From positions 1 through 20,693 of the forward strand of contig CAZKJW010000035.1 in assembly GCA_964553125.1 (NCBI GenBank): a stretch of DNA of 20,693 bases, in the 5' to 3' direction. This document shows positions 14,364-20,693 of the stretch, piece by piece (within the stretch, counting starts at the first letter, position 1; the number at the start of each line of letters is the position of its first letter). The position numbers were made by a program, and so were the translations under genes. The notes beneath the pieces were generated by a model. It did no database searches and had not been told where the DNA came from. It was given only the letters and a program-made list of their open reading frames with translations. The DNA is from Aphodomonas sp964553125. Its GTDB lineage: Bacteria; Bacillota; Clostridia; Christensenellales; Aristaeellaceae.

Positions 14364-14411
14364 GCGGATGAGGGCGCGCTGGGTTGATCCTTACCAAACG
14401 GAGGGAATTCC

Positions 14412-15758
14412 ATGAAGCTCGTCTACAACGTAAACGAAAAGCCCCCGATCAAGAAGAATCTCGTGTATGCGTTCCAGCAGCTGCTGGCCATCATCGCCGC
14501 CACGCTGCTCGTGCCCACGCTCGTCAACCTGTCCAACAGCGCCGGGCTTGACAACGTGATGAGCCAGCCCGCCGCGCTCTTCGGAGCGGGCGCCGGCACG
14601 CTGTTCTACCTCGTGGTCACCAAGTTCCGCAGCCCCGCCTTCCTCGGCAGCTCCTTCGCGTTCATCACGCCCCTGTGCGGCGCGGCGGTGTTCGGCCATC
14701 TGGGCATCTTCCTCGGCGCGGTGTTTGCCGGCCTTGTCTACGTGATCATCTCCCTCGTCGTGAAGAAGACCGGCTCCGGTTGGGTCAACAAGCTCCTGCC
14801 GCCCGTCGTCATCGGCCCCACCGTCGCGCTGATCGGCTTCTCCCTGTGCGGCAGCGCTGTCAACAACCTCAACAACACTGCCTCCGGCAGCTACAACCTC
14901 GTCGCCGTGCTCGTCGGTATGGTCGCCTTCTTCGCCACCATCTGGGTTTCCGTCAAGGGCGGCAAGGGCATCCGCATGATTCCGTTCATCATCGGCGTGG
15001 GCGTGGCGTATGTGTTCGCCGCCATCCTCACCGGCATCGGCGCGGCGTTTGACTGCGAAGTGCTCAAGATCATCGACTTCACCCCCTTCAAGGGCATCGG
15101 CCTGTTCAAAGTGCCTGACTTCACCTTCCTCGGCATCTTCGGCGGCACCACCGACGCGGCTGGCAACAGCTACACCGTCAAGACCTTCGCCGACGTTGCG
15201 CAGATCTTCATCCTCTTCGCGCCTGTCGCCTTCGTCGTGCTCGCCGAGCACATCGCCGACCACAAGAACCTTGGCTCCATCATCGAACGCGACCTGATCA
15301 CCGACCCCGGCCTGCATCGCACGCTCATCGGCGACGGCGTCGGCTCCATCATCGGCGCCTTCTTCGGCGGCTGCCCGAACACCACCTACGGCGAGTCCGT
15401 CGCCTGCGTCGCCCTGACCGGCAATGCTTCCTGGTCCACCATCGCGCTGGCGGGTGTGTACTGCATCGTGCTCAGCTTCTTCGAGCCGTTCGTGGCCTTC
15501 GTCAACACCATCCCCACCTGCATCGTCGGCGGCATCTGCATCGCGCTCTACGGCTTCATCGCCGTCAGCGGCCTGAAGATGGTTCAGACGGTTGACCTCA
15601 ACGACAACCACAACCTCTACACCGTCTGCGCGATTCTCGTGCCCGGCATCGGCGGCCTGACGCTGAACTTCGGCGCGATCACGCTGACCTCCATCGCCAC
15701 CGCGCTGATTCTCGGCATCATCGTCAATCAGATCTTCGGCACGAAGGAAAAGAAATAA
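14412..15758 (+). CDS. pyrP: Uracil permease (NCS2/NAT family, UraA/PyrP)
   Basis: The 448-residue membrane protein has about 14 hydrophobic segments, typical of nucleobase-cation symporters. It carries the NCS2 signature region GCPNTTYGESVACVALTG, which contains the substrate glutamate of TTYGE, and AEHIADHKNLG, corresponding to the AEHIGH region of UraA with its second key glutamate. The QQLLAI near residues 25-30 is also characteristic. It imports uracil, with a proton in UraA. The upstream PyrR attenuator confirms the pyrimidine assignment over xanthine or other purines. The ribosome site is GGAGGGAA, 6 nt before ATG 14412. It is a single-gene unit closed by a terminator. Confidence 0.95.
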   Translation: MKLVYNVNEKPPIKKNLVYAFQQLLAIIAATLLVPTLVNLSNSAGLDNVMSQPAALFGAGAGTLFYLVVTKFRSPAFLGSSFAFITPLCGAAVFGHLGIFLGAVFAGLVYVIISLVVKKTGSGWVNKLLPPVVIGPTVALIGFSLCGSAVNNLNNTASGSYNLVAVLVGMVAFFATIWVSVKGGKGIRMIPFIIGVGVAYVFAAILTGIGAAFDCEVLKIIDFTPFKGIGLFKVPDFTFLGIFGGTTDAAGNSYTVKTFADVAQIFILFAPVAFVVLAEHIADHKNLGSIIERDLITDPGLHRTLIGDGVGSIIGAFFGGCPNTTYGESVACVALTGNASWSTIALAGVYCIVLSFFEPFVAFVNTIPTCIVGGICIALYGFIAVSGLKMVQTVDLNDNHNLYTVCAILVPGIGGLTLNFGAITLTSIATALILGIIVNQIFGTKEKK

Positions 15759-15779
15759 AGCGCGTCGCGCTTGTAAATG

Positions 15780-15811
15780 AAAAAGGGTCGCCCTGCGGGG
15801 CGGCCCTTTTT
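15780..15811. terminator. Bidirectional terminator between uracil permease and bioY
   Basis: GGGTCGCCC (15785-15793) pairs with GGGCGGCCC (15798-15806) around TGCG, with five T after it on the plus strand (15807-15811) and five A before it (15780-15784). It can therefore end both convergent genes. The 65 bp from here to the bioY stop codon contain nothing else I recognise. Confidence 0.85.
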
Positions 15812-15876
15812 GTTGCAGCAGGAAGGATGTGCGTGCGGCGGAGGAAATGCGGCGCTTTTCTATAATAATGATGGAA

Positions 15877-16413
15877 CTATGGCTTCATGAACCGCTTCAG
15901 CTGCCGCGCGAGCAAAAAGGCGAGATACAGCTTCGCCGCGTCGGGGAGAAGATACGGCAGCACGCAGACCGCGAGCGCCGTGCGGAAGGAAGCTGCCGCA
16001 CCTTCGCGCGCCGATACGGCGACAAACCACGCCGTGCCGAACGCATAGCATGCGGCGAGCGAAAGCGCCATGGAGATGGCGAGCGCCGCACGGCCTTTCC
16101 GGGCGAAGCCCGATAGCGCCCACATCAGCAGCGCCGAGACGAGAAAGCCAGCGAGGTAGCCGCCGGTGACGCCTGCCAGCGCTGAAACGCCGCCGCGAAA
16201 GCCGGAAAACACCGGCGCGCCCGCTGCGCCGAGCAGCAGATAGACCGTCACGCACAGCACGCCGCGCCTGCCGCCGAGCAGCAGCAGCGCAAGAAACAGC
16301 CCGAACGTCTGCATTGTGAAGGGCACGGCGGCGGGAATGGTGATCCATGCGCACAGCGCGATGAGCGCGGCGAACAGCGCAATGAGAATCAGGTCATACG
16401 GTTTCAGCTTCAT
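15877..16413 (-). CDS. bioY: BioY biotin transporter (ECF transporter substrate-binding S subunit)
   Basis: The 178-residue membrane protein has about six hydrophobic segments. It shows the BioY pattern DLILIALFAALIALCAWITIP, then VPFTMQTFGLFLALLLLGGRRG, YLLLGAAGAPVFSGFRGG and GVTGGYLAGF, with a late LPYLLPDAAKLYLAFLLA. BioY captures biotin and works with a shared energising module (EcfT, EcfA, EcfA'). No such genes are nearby, so a shared module elsewhere or solitary function is implied. ATG 16413 (MKLKPYDL) matches the usual N-terminus. An upstream in-frame start at 16449 would lie across the promoter. There is no Shine-Dalgarno sequence, and the promoter lies only 7 nt away. Confidence 0.93.
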   Translation of the reverse strand: MKLKPYDLILIALFAALIALCAWITIPAAVPFTMQTFGLFLALLLLGGRRGVLCVTVYLLLGAAGAPVFSGFRGGVSALAGVTGGYLAGFLVSALLMWALSGFARKGRAALAISMALSLAACYAFGTAWFVAVSAREGAAASFRTALAVCVLPYLLPDAAKLYLAFLLARQLKRFMKP

Positions 16414-16420
16414 GCCGCAG

Positions 16421-16449
16421 ATTATAGTTCCGCCGCGCCGCGCTGTCAA
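16421..16449 (-). promoter_or_regulatory. Consensus promoter of bioY, predicting a leaderless mRNA
   Basis: On the minus strand TTGACA (16449-16444), a 17-bp spacer and TATAAT (16426-16421) match the sigma-70 consensus at all 12 positions. The -10 box ends 7 nt before the ATG, so transcription would start at or 1-2 nt from the start codon. No BirA- or BioR-type operator palindrome is visible. Confidence 0.8.
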
Positions 16450-16483
16450 CGCGCTTTTCCCCGCAGATTTGCGCTACGCCGAT

Positions 16484-16509
16484 TGAACCTTTCGCACGCG
16501 AAGAACGAC
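16484..16509 (+). promoter_or_regulatory. Possible ECF-type promoter of the sigma factor gene
   Basis: TGAACC (16484-16489), 16 bp, CGAC (16506-16509) has the layout of SigW-type ECF promoters (TGAAAC, N16, CGTA). No good sigma-70 promoter is visible in this gap. Autoregulation by the sigma factor encoded 54 bp downstream is a reasonable inference. Confidence 0.4.
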
Positions 16510-16562
16510 TTATGTTATGAGACCCGAAAAAAGGCTTGGCTAAGCACAGAGGGAGGGAACAT

Positions 16563-17045
16563 ATGGACGCCGCAACATTTTCAGCCGAGGCCATGAAAAT
16601 ACAGCGCCTGCTCTGGCGGGTCAGCTGGTCGATTCTCGGCGATAACGACGATTGCGCCGACGCAGTGCAGGAGGCGCTTGCGCGCGCATGGCAGCACAGG
16701 GACACGCTGCGAAGCATCAAATCGTTCCGGCCGTGGCTGACGCGGATTCTGACGAACGTCTGCAATGATATGCTCCGCCGCAAGCGGCGGGGGCAAATCG
16801 TATCCTTTGAGGATGCGGAGGATCCGTCCTACGAGGAGGAGCTGGACGACCCTTTAACACTCCGGGAGGCCGTTGACGGGCTGACAGCCGGCCAGCGCGC
16901 TGTGACGGTGCTGTATTATCTGGAGGGCGCGACGGTGAGCGAAATTGCGGAGATGCTCGACCTGCCGCCCGGAACGGTCAAATCGCGGATGACTTACGCG
17001 CGCAGAAAACTGCGCCGATTCCTTGACGAAGAAGGGAGGGAATGA
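16563..17045 (+). CDS. ECF-type RNA polymerase sigma factor
   Basis: The 160-residue protein has the two-domain ECF layout. Region 2 spans roughly residues 12-80, with LLWRVSWSILGDNDDCADAV and the -10-recognising AVQEALARAWQHRD, then SFRPWLTRILTNVCNDMLRR. Region 4 spans roughly 105-155, with LTAGQRAVTVLYYLEGATV and the helix-turn-helix EIAEMLDLPPGTVKSRMTYA. It directs polymerase to a small stress or signal regulon. An in-frame TTG at 16536 precedes the ribosome site GAGGGAGGGA, so ATG 16563 is the start. Its stop codon is within a few bases of the next gene's start, the usual arrangement for a sigma factor with its membrane regulator. Confidence 0.94.
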   Translation: MDAATFSAEAMKIQRLLWRVSWSILGDNDDCADAVQEALARAWQHRDTLRSIKSFRPWLTRILTNVCNDMLRRKRRGQIVSFEDAEDPSYEEELDDPLTLREAVDGLTAGQRAVTVLYYLEGATVSEIAEMLDLPPGTVKSRMTYARRKLRRFLDEEGRE

Positions 17046-17047
17046 GC

Positions 17048-18277
17048 ATGACGGATTCTCGTTTCAGCCAAGCGCTTGAAAAAACGGTGCCGCCCATGCC
17101 CGCGTGTTTCGATCAGGCGATGAAAAACGCGCTCGCGGCGATTGCGGCGGAGGAGACGAACGCGGCTTCTTCCGCGCCGGCGCGCGCTGAGCGGCGCAGC
17201 GTTCCGGTAGCGCGCCATGCAGGACGCGCCGGAAAGCGCTGGCTTGCCTATCTGCTGGCGGCAATTCTTCTGCTGGGCGCGACGGCGCTGGCAATCGGCT
17301 CATTGCGCAAAAACGTTTTTGAGGTGGCGCTTAACATCAACCCGCAGAATGCCGGGCAGCTCATCCAATATGATCTTGCGAAGGAAAGCTACGGCGAGTG
17401 CGACATTGAAATCAAACAGGCCGCCTACGACGGCATGACGCTCTATCTTGTCTACAGCGTGCGCGACCGCGCGGCGACGGAGCTGCTGGGCGAGGTCGAC
17501 GAGGAGACGGGCGAGCGGTATCTTTTGGAGGAAACCATGCCCGCCATGGAGCGCGACAATCTCGGCTGGTGGGTGGATCATCTGTGGATCAACGGCGAGA
17601 GCGTCGATATGCCCGCCGGGTCTTCGCAGTGGTGCGAAGCGGGCGACGCGCCGGGCGAGTTGCTGTTCTATCAGACGTGGTGCCTCGATCAGGAGGACGT
17701 GTATCTCAGCGGAAAGCGCGATGAAATTTCGCTGCCCATCGGCGAGCGGCAGCCGCTTGATTCGCTGGTGCTTCTCGATCGCGAGAACTGGCTGTACGAA
17801 AAGCCGGAAAAAGGCATGGTGACTTTCTATCTCGACTGCTCCAGCCGCAACGGCGTGACCGTGACGCATCCCAACGAGTGGAAGGACATGGGCGATTTCG
17901 CTATTGTCGCCAGCGAAGTGACCTACTCGCCCATTCAGATGTACGCGACGTTCGATGTGAAGATCAACCCTGACTCGCTTGCAGCGTTCATCGCCGAAAA
18001 CGGCGAAGGCTGGTACGACGAGCAGGGCACGCTGATTTTCCCCTACGACGGCTCGGAGCTGATGGAGGACTGGATATATTCCGTGGAGCTTGTGGACGGA
18101 GCGGGCGTGCCCGTCGATTTCGGCGAAGCCGATAACGTTTATTTCGGCTGTCAGGGCTGGGGCGTGGCAGGGATCACCTACACCTTCCCCTACGTCGAAA
18201 GCTATCCGGAGGAAATGTTTCTTGCGCCCGTGCGGGGCGGCGCCGCCGATATGACGCGCGCCGTGCGCGTGAAATAA
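17048..18277 (+). CDS. Membrane-anchored regulator, probable anti-sigma factor with DUF4179-like extracytoplasmic domain
   Basis: The 409-residue protein has a cytoplasmic N-terminus of about 64 residues (FSQALEKTVPPMP, then an Ala-rich linker), one membrane segment (about 65-86, WLAYLLAAILLLGATALAIG) and a large external domain rich in aromatic and acidic residues. That design and the coupling to an ECF sigma gene suit the clostridial sigma/DUF4179 pairs, in which the N-terminus holds the sigma factor inactive until the outer domain senses a signal. I see no zinc-binding anti-sigma motif (HxxxCxxC), so the anti-sigma role rests on context. ATG 17042 overlaps the sigma stop codon but is 1 nt from GGGAGGG; ATG 17048 at 7 nt is the better start. 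Confidence 0.7.
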   Translation: MTDSRFSQALEKTVPPMPACFDQAMKNALAAIAAEETNAASSAPARAERRSVPVARHAGRAGKRWLAYLLAAILLLGATALAIGSLRKNVFEVALNINPQNAGQLIQYDLAKESYGECDIEIKQAAYDGMTLYLVYSVRDRAATELLGEVDEETGERYLLEETMPAMERDNLGWWVDHLWINGESVDMPAGSSQWCEAGDAPGELLFYQTWCLDQEDVYLSGKRDEISLPIGERQPLDSLVLLDRENWLYEKPEKGMVTFYLDCSSRNGVTVTHPNEWKDMGDFAIVASEVTYSPIQMYATFDVKINPDSLAAFIAENGEGWYDEQGTLIFPYDGSELMEDWIYSVELVDGAGVPVDFGEADNVYFGCQGWGVAGITYTFPYVESYPEEMFLAPVRGGAADMTRAVRVK

Positions 18278-18363
18278 CCGCGCGGAATTCCGCGGGCCGG
18301 GCGATTCTCAGGCATTTTTTGCGCGCGCGAATCATATGAAACCTCATGAAAAGGAGTGATTCG

Positions 18364-19413
18364 ATGCGCATAAAGACCGTAAAGCTCAAGCTGAAGCGCG
18401 AGCATCTGGAGAGGCTGATGATCGGGAGCGCGGCGGCGCTCGTGCTCTTTCTCGCGGCGAGAGGGGCGGAAGTGCCGATGGTGGAGGTGCCCTATTCCGA
18501 GGCCGCGCAGGAGGTAAACACAACGGTCGGGCAAAAAATCGCAACGCAGCAGACGACCGTGTATTATCGGGACGGCAACGGCTATCTCGTGCCGATGACC
18601 ATGGAAGTGCCGCAGCAGGAGGGAATCGCCCGCGCGACGCTCAGCCTGATGACGAGCAGCCTCGCAAACGACGTGGAAGCGTCGTCGCTGGGGCTGCTGA
18701 CCGTCGCGCCCGCCAACACGACGTATGAACTGGATATCTCGGGCGGCCGCGCCCGCGTGAACTTGAGCGCGGAGGCGCTCACTGCCGCCGACGCGGCGCA
18801 GGAGGCCGCGATGGTGGACGCCGTGGTGGAAACGCTGACAGGCTTTGACACGGTGGACAGCGTGGAGTTTCTCATTGCAGGGCAGAAGCGCGACGCGCTC
18901 ACGCACGGAACGCCCGTGGGCGGCGTGTACACCGGCGGCCGAATCAACATGGAAAGCGTGGACGCTTCCGCCGATATGACCGGCGCGGAAACGGTGCGGC
19001 TGTACTTCCCGGACGACGGCGGGCGGCTGCTCGTGCCGGTCACGCGCACGGTGTGGGGCGAAGCCGACGTGGAGACGGCGGTGTTCGAGCTGCTCAAGGG
19101 CCCGAAGCAGGACAGCGGCTTGGAGCGGGCGTTCCCGGACGACTGCGCGCTCATTGGCGTAACGGTGAAGGACGGCGCGGCGGTGATCAACCTGTCGAAG
19201 GAATTTGAGCAGGTGCTCGGCCAGTCGGACGGCGGAAAACGCGCGCTGCGCGCGATGATGCTCACTTGCACGCGCTATCCGGGCGTGAACCGCGTGGAGC
19301 TTCAGGTGGAAGGAACGCCTTTCTCGCTGGAGGGCATGGACGCGAAGCCCACGTTTGTCAACGAGGCGCAGGAAGTGGCGGCATGGTTTCCCGGCGTGAT
19401 GGAGGAGGAATAG
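18364..19413 (+). CDS. GerM-like protein with two GerMN domains
   Basis: The 349-residue protein has a basic N-terminus, a membrane segment at about 18-33 (LMIGSAAALVLFLAARG, no lipobox cysteine) and two similar external domains. The first (about 60-195) holds ATLSLMTSS, LLTVAPAN, RVNLSAEALTA and VDSVEFLIAGQ. The second (about 205-335) holds AVFELLKGPK, GVTVKDGAAVINLSKEF and VNRVELQVEG. This duplicated pattern is the GerMN domain of GerM, a sporulation and germination protein of Bacillus linked to the SpoIIIA-SpoIIQ channel; similar domains occur in LpqB-like proteins. Bacillus GerM is a lipoprotein, this one an uncleaved anchor. AAGGAG precedes ATG 18364; ATG 18346 overlaps that site. It lies 86 bp after the putative anti-sigma gene with no terminator between, so co-transcription is possible. 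Confidence 0.83.
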   Translation: MRIKTVKLKLKREHLERLMIGSAAALVLFLAARGAEVPMVEVPYSEAAQEVNTTVGQKIATQQTTVYYRDGNGYLVPMTMEVPQQEGIARATLSLMTSSLANDVEASSLGLLTVAPANTTYELDISGGRARVNLSAEALTAADAAQEAAMVDAVVETLTGFDTVDSVEFLIAGQKRDALTHGTPVGGVYTGGRINMESVDASADMTGAETVRLYFPDDGGRLLVPVTRTVWGEADVETAVFELLKGPKQDSGLERAFPDDCALIGVTVKDGAAVINLSKEFEQVLGQSDGGKRALRAMMLTCTRYPGVNRVELQVEGTPFSLEGMDAKPTFVNEAQEVAAWFPGVMEEE

Positions 19414-19436
19414 CGGCGCTGCCGCAAAAAAAGAAC

Positions 19437-19473
19437 AAAGCCCGGCGCGCAAAAAAGCGGAGCCGGGCTTTTT
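19437..19473 (+). terminator. Intrinsic terminator after the GerM-like gene
   Basis: AAAGCCCGGC (19437-19446) pairs perfectly with GCCGGGCTTT (19462-19471) around a 15-nt loop, with a five-T tract (19469-19473). It separates the sigma/GerM group from the next gene. Confidence 0.88.
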
Positions 19474-19482
19474 GCAGCGCCA

Positions 19483-19511
19483 TTGACACGCAAAAGCCGG
19501 ACGGATATAAT
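19483..19511 (+). promoter_or_regulatory. Consensus sigma-70 promoter of the rhodanese-TtcA gene
   Basis: TTGACA (19483-19488), 17-bp spacer, TATAAT (19506-19511): all 12 consensus positions match. Transcription should start near 19518, giving a leader of about 30 nt. Such a strong promoter suggests constitutive expression. Confidence 0.88.
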
Positions 19512-19548
19512 TTGCCATGCCAATCCCCCGGAAGGAGCTGCTGCACGC

Positions 19549-20693
19549 ATGACGGAAAGAATCGAACTGACGCAGGAGGAATTTGCTGCGCTTGATCCAC
19601 AGACGCTGCTGCTTGTCGATATGCGCGGCGCATACGCCGCCGCCTACGGCACGCTGCCGGGGGCGATTGTCGTCGAGCCGGAGCGGCTGGAGACGGAAAT
19701 CCCGGCGCACTGCGCCGGAAAACGCGTCGTGCTTTGCTGCGCGCGCGGCCAGAAAAGCATGGAGGTCGCCGAAGCACTGCGCGGGCGGGGCGTGGATGCG
19801 TGGAGCCTTGCGGAGGGTTATGCCGGCTGGTTTGCGCGGCGGATGCAGCGCGAGCAGGACGAGAACCGCTGCGCGCAGATTGAAAAGAGCATCCGCACCA
19901 CCTACCACAAGCGGCTGTTTTCCGCGTTTGCGCGGGCGATCCGCACATACGACCTCGTGCAGGAGGGCGACAGGATTGCCGTGTGCATTTCCGGCGGGAA
20001 GGATTCCATGCTCATGGCGAAGCTGTTTCAGGAGTTGCAGCGCCACCGCAAGTTCCCGTTCGAGCTGGCGTTTGTGGTGATGGATCCGGGCTACAACGAA
20101 ACAAACCGCCGCGCGATTGAGCACAACGCGAAGCTGATGGGCGTCCCGATCACGATTTTTGAGACGGATATTTTCAATATCGTCTACGGCGAGGAGAAGA
20201 ACCCCTGCTATCTGTGCGCGCGGATGCGGCGCGGCTATCTTTACAGCAAGGCCAAAGAGCTGGGCTGCAACAAGATTGCGCTGGGCCACCACTACGACGA
20301 TGTGATCGAGACGATTCTCATGGGAATGCTCTACGGCGCGCAGGTGCAGACGATGATGCCCAAGCTGCACAGCACGAACTTCCCCGGCATGGAGCTGATC
20401 CGCCCGATGTATCTGATCCGCGAAGCGGACATCAAAGCATGGCGCGACGCGAACGATCTGCATTTCATTCAGTGCGCCTGCCGCTTTACCGACACCTGCG
20501 CCACGTGCGCGCCGGACGGCCGGTCGGTGTCCAAGCGCATGGAAATCAAGCGGCTGATCGCCGAGCTGAAGAAGGTGAACCCCGCCGTCGAGGCCAACAT
20601 TTTCCGCAGCATGGAGAATGTGAACCTGAACACCGTCATTTCCTATAAGCAAAACGGCGTCGTGCATTCGTTTCTGGAGGGGTATGAGGAAAA
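19549..20693 (+). CDS. Rhodanese domain fused to a TtcA-like PP-loop tRNA thiolase (C-terminus cut off)
   Basis: The frame is open from ATG 19549 (GGAAGGAG 11 nt upstream) to the window end, 381 codons. Residues 1-100 are a rhodanese domain: LLVDMRG, LPGAIVVEP and the catalytic loop CARGQKS with Cys64 as the expected persulfide carrier. Residues 110 onward are a TtcA-like ATP pyrophosphatase: PP-loop SGGKDS (148-153), VMDPGY, CYLC (220-223) followed by ARMRRGYLY, GHHYDD (246-251), and a later cysteine group CACRFTDTCATC (309-320). TtcA makes 2-thiocytidine at tRNA position 32, using ATP to activate the base and an iron-sulfur cluster on three cysteines. The fused rhodanese suggests an in-built sulfur donor. 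Usual TtcA proteins are near 300 residues without rhodanese. Exact tRNA position or substrate is uncertain. Confidence 0.88.
   Translation, partial: MTERIELTQEEFAALDPQTLLLVDMRGAYAAAYGTLPGAIVVEPERLETEIPAHCAGKRVVLCCARGQKSMEVAEALRGRGVDAWSLAEGYAGWFARRMQREQDENRCAQIEKSIRTTYHKRLFSAFARAIRTYDLVQEGDRIAVCISGGKDSMLMAKLFQELQRHRKFPFELAFVVMDPGYNETNRRAIEHNAKLMGVPITIFETDIFNIVYGEEKNPCYLCARMRRGYLYSKAKELGCNKIALGHHYDDVIETILMGMLYGAQVQTMMPKLHSTNFPGMELIRPMYLIREADIKAWRDANDLHFIQCACRFTDTCATCAPDGRSVSKRMEIKRLIAELKKVNPAVEANIFRSMENVNLNTVISYKQNGVVHSFLEGYEE

Noticed and set aside
18281..18294. CGCGGAATTCCGCG palindrome after the putative anti-sigma gene as a terminator
   Set aside because: A perfect 14-bp palindrome has no room for a loop and no U-run follows.
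18310..18345. Sporulation sigma-E-like promoter (ATT, about 15 bp, CATATGAAA) before the GerM-like gene
   Set aside because: The match to the -10 consensus CATACA is partial and the -35 word is too short to be meaningful.
18202..20667. Minus-strand open frame of about 821 codons, and similar antisense frames at 825-1856, 1987-3168, 6279-7637 and 14391-15611
   Set aside because: Each mirrors a well-supported plus-strand gene with recognisable motifs and lacks a ribosome site or domain of its own.

Overview
The window looks like a contig from a GC-rich, Gram-positive bacterium of the class Clostridia, probably uncultured: a run of exactly 100 N (10014-10113) is a scaffold gap. Pointers are strong GGAGG-type ribosome sites, a PyrR-type pyrimidine attenuator, an ECF sigma gene overlapping a DUF4179-like membrane protein gene, a protein with two GerMN domains, and a solitary BioY. 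Several promoters follow the sigma-70 consensus with 17-bp spacers. I cannot place it below class. I see no tRNA, rRNA, CRISPR array or intact mobile element.

Region 1 (1-9624) is one catabolic locus. A DeoR-type repressor gene (minus strand, cut by the window edge) diverges from a long plus-strand operon. The operon holds a GpsA-like glycerol-3-phosphate dehydrogenase, a UgpB-like solute-binding protein, an ABC ATPase, two permeases, an alkaline-phosphatase-superfamily phosphodiesterase, a class II aldolase of the GatY/KbaY type, and a zinc dehydrogenase closely resembling galactitol-1-phosphate dehydrogenase (GatD). An intrinsic terminator follows. There is no kinase and no PTS gene. Together this suggests import of an already phosphorylated substrate, plausibly a glycerophosphodiester of a polyol, which is hydrolysed inside the cell and then oxidised and cleaved to triose phosphates. 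This is the most interesting system in the window; the substrate is inferred, not shown.

Region 2 (9540-10310) is an AT-richer remnant of an XRE-type regulator with a GyrI-like effector domain. It carries an internal frameshifting deletion and is interrupted by the assembly gap. Two copies of an 18-bp palindromic repeat flank it in inverted orientation.

Region 3 (10313-14124, all minus strand) holds a MATE efflux pump, a ZIP metal transporter of the GufA type and a SorE-like L-sorbose-1-phosphate reductase. Each has its own terminator, and two have recognisable promoters.

Region 4 (14219-15811) is a uracil permease gene under a complete PyrR attenuation leader: promoter, PyrR-binding hairpin and terminator. 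The 352-bp stretch 14060-14411 has no protein gene and holds the two divergent promoters, a palindromic hairpin and this leader. Region 5 is bioY (minus strand), whose promoter sits so close to the start codon that the mRNA should be nearly leaderless.

Region 6 (16484-20693) holds an ECF sigma factor with a possible autoregulated promoter, its membrane-anchored partner, a GerM-like protein, a terminator, and a rhodanese-TtcA fusion driven by a consensus promoter and cut by the window end.
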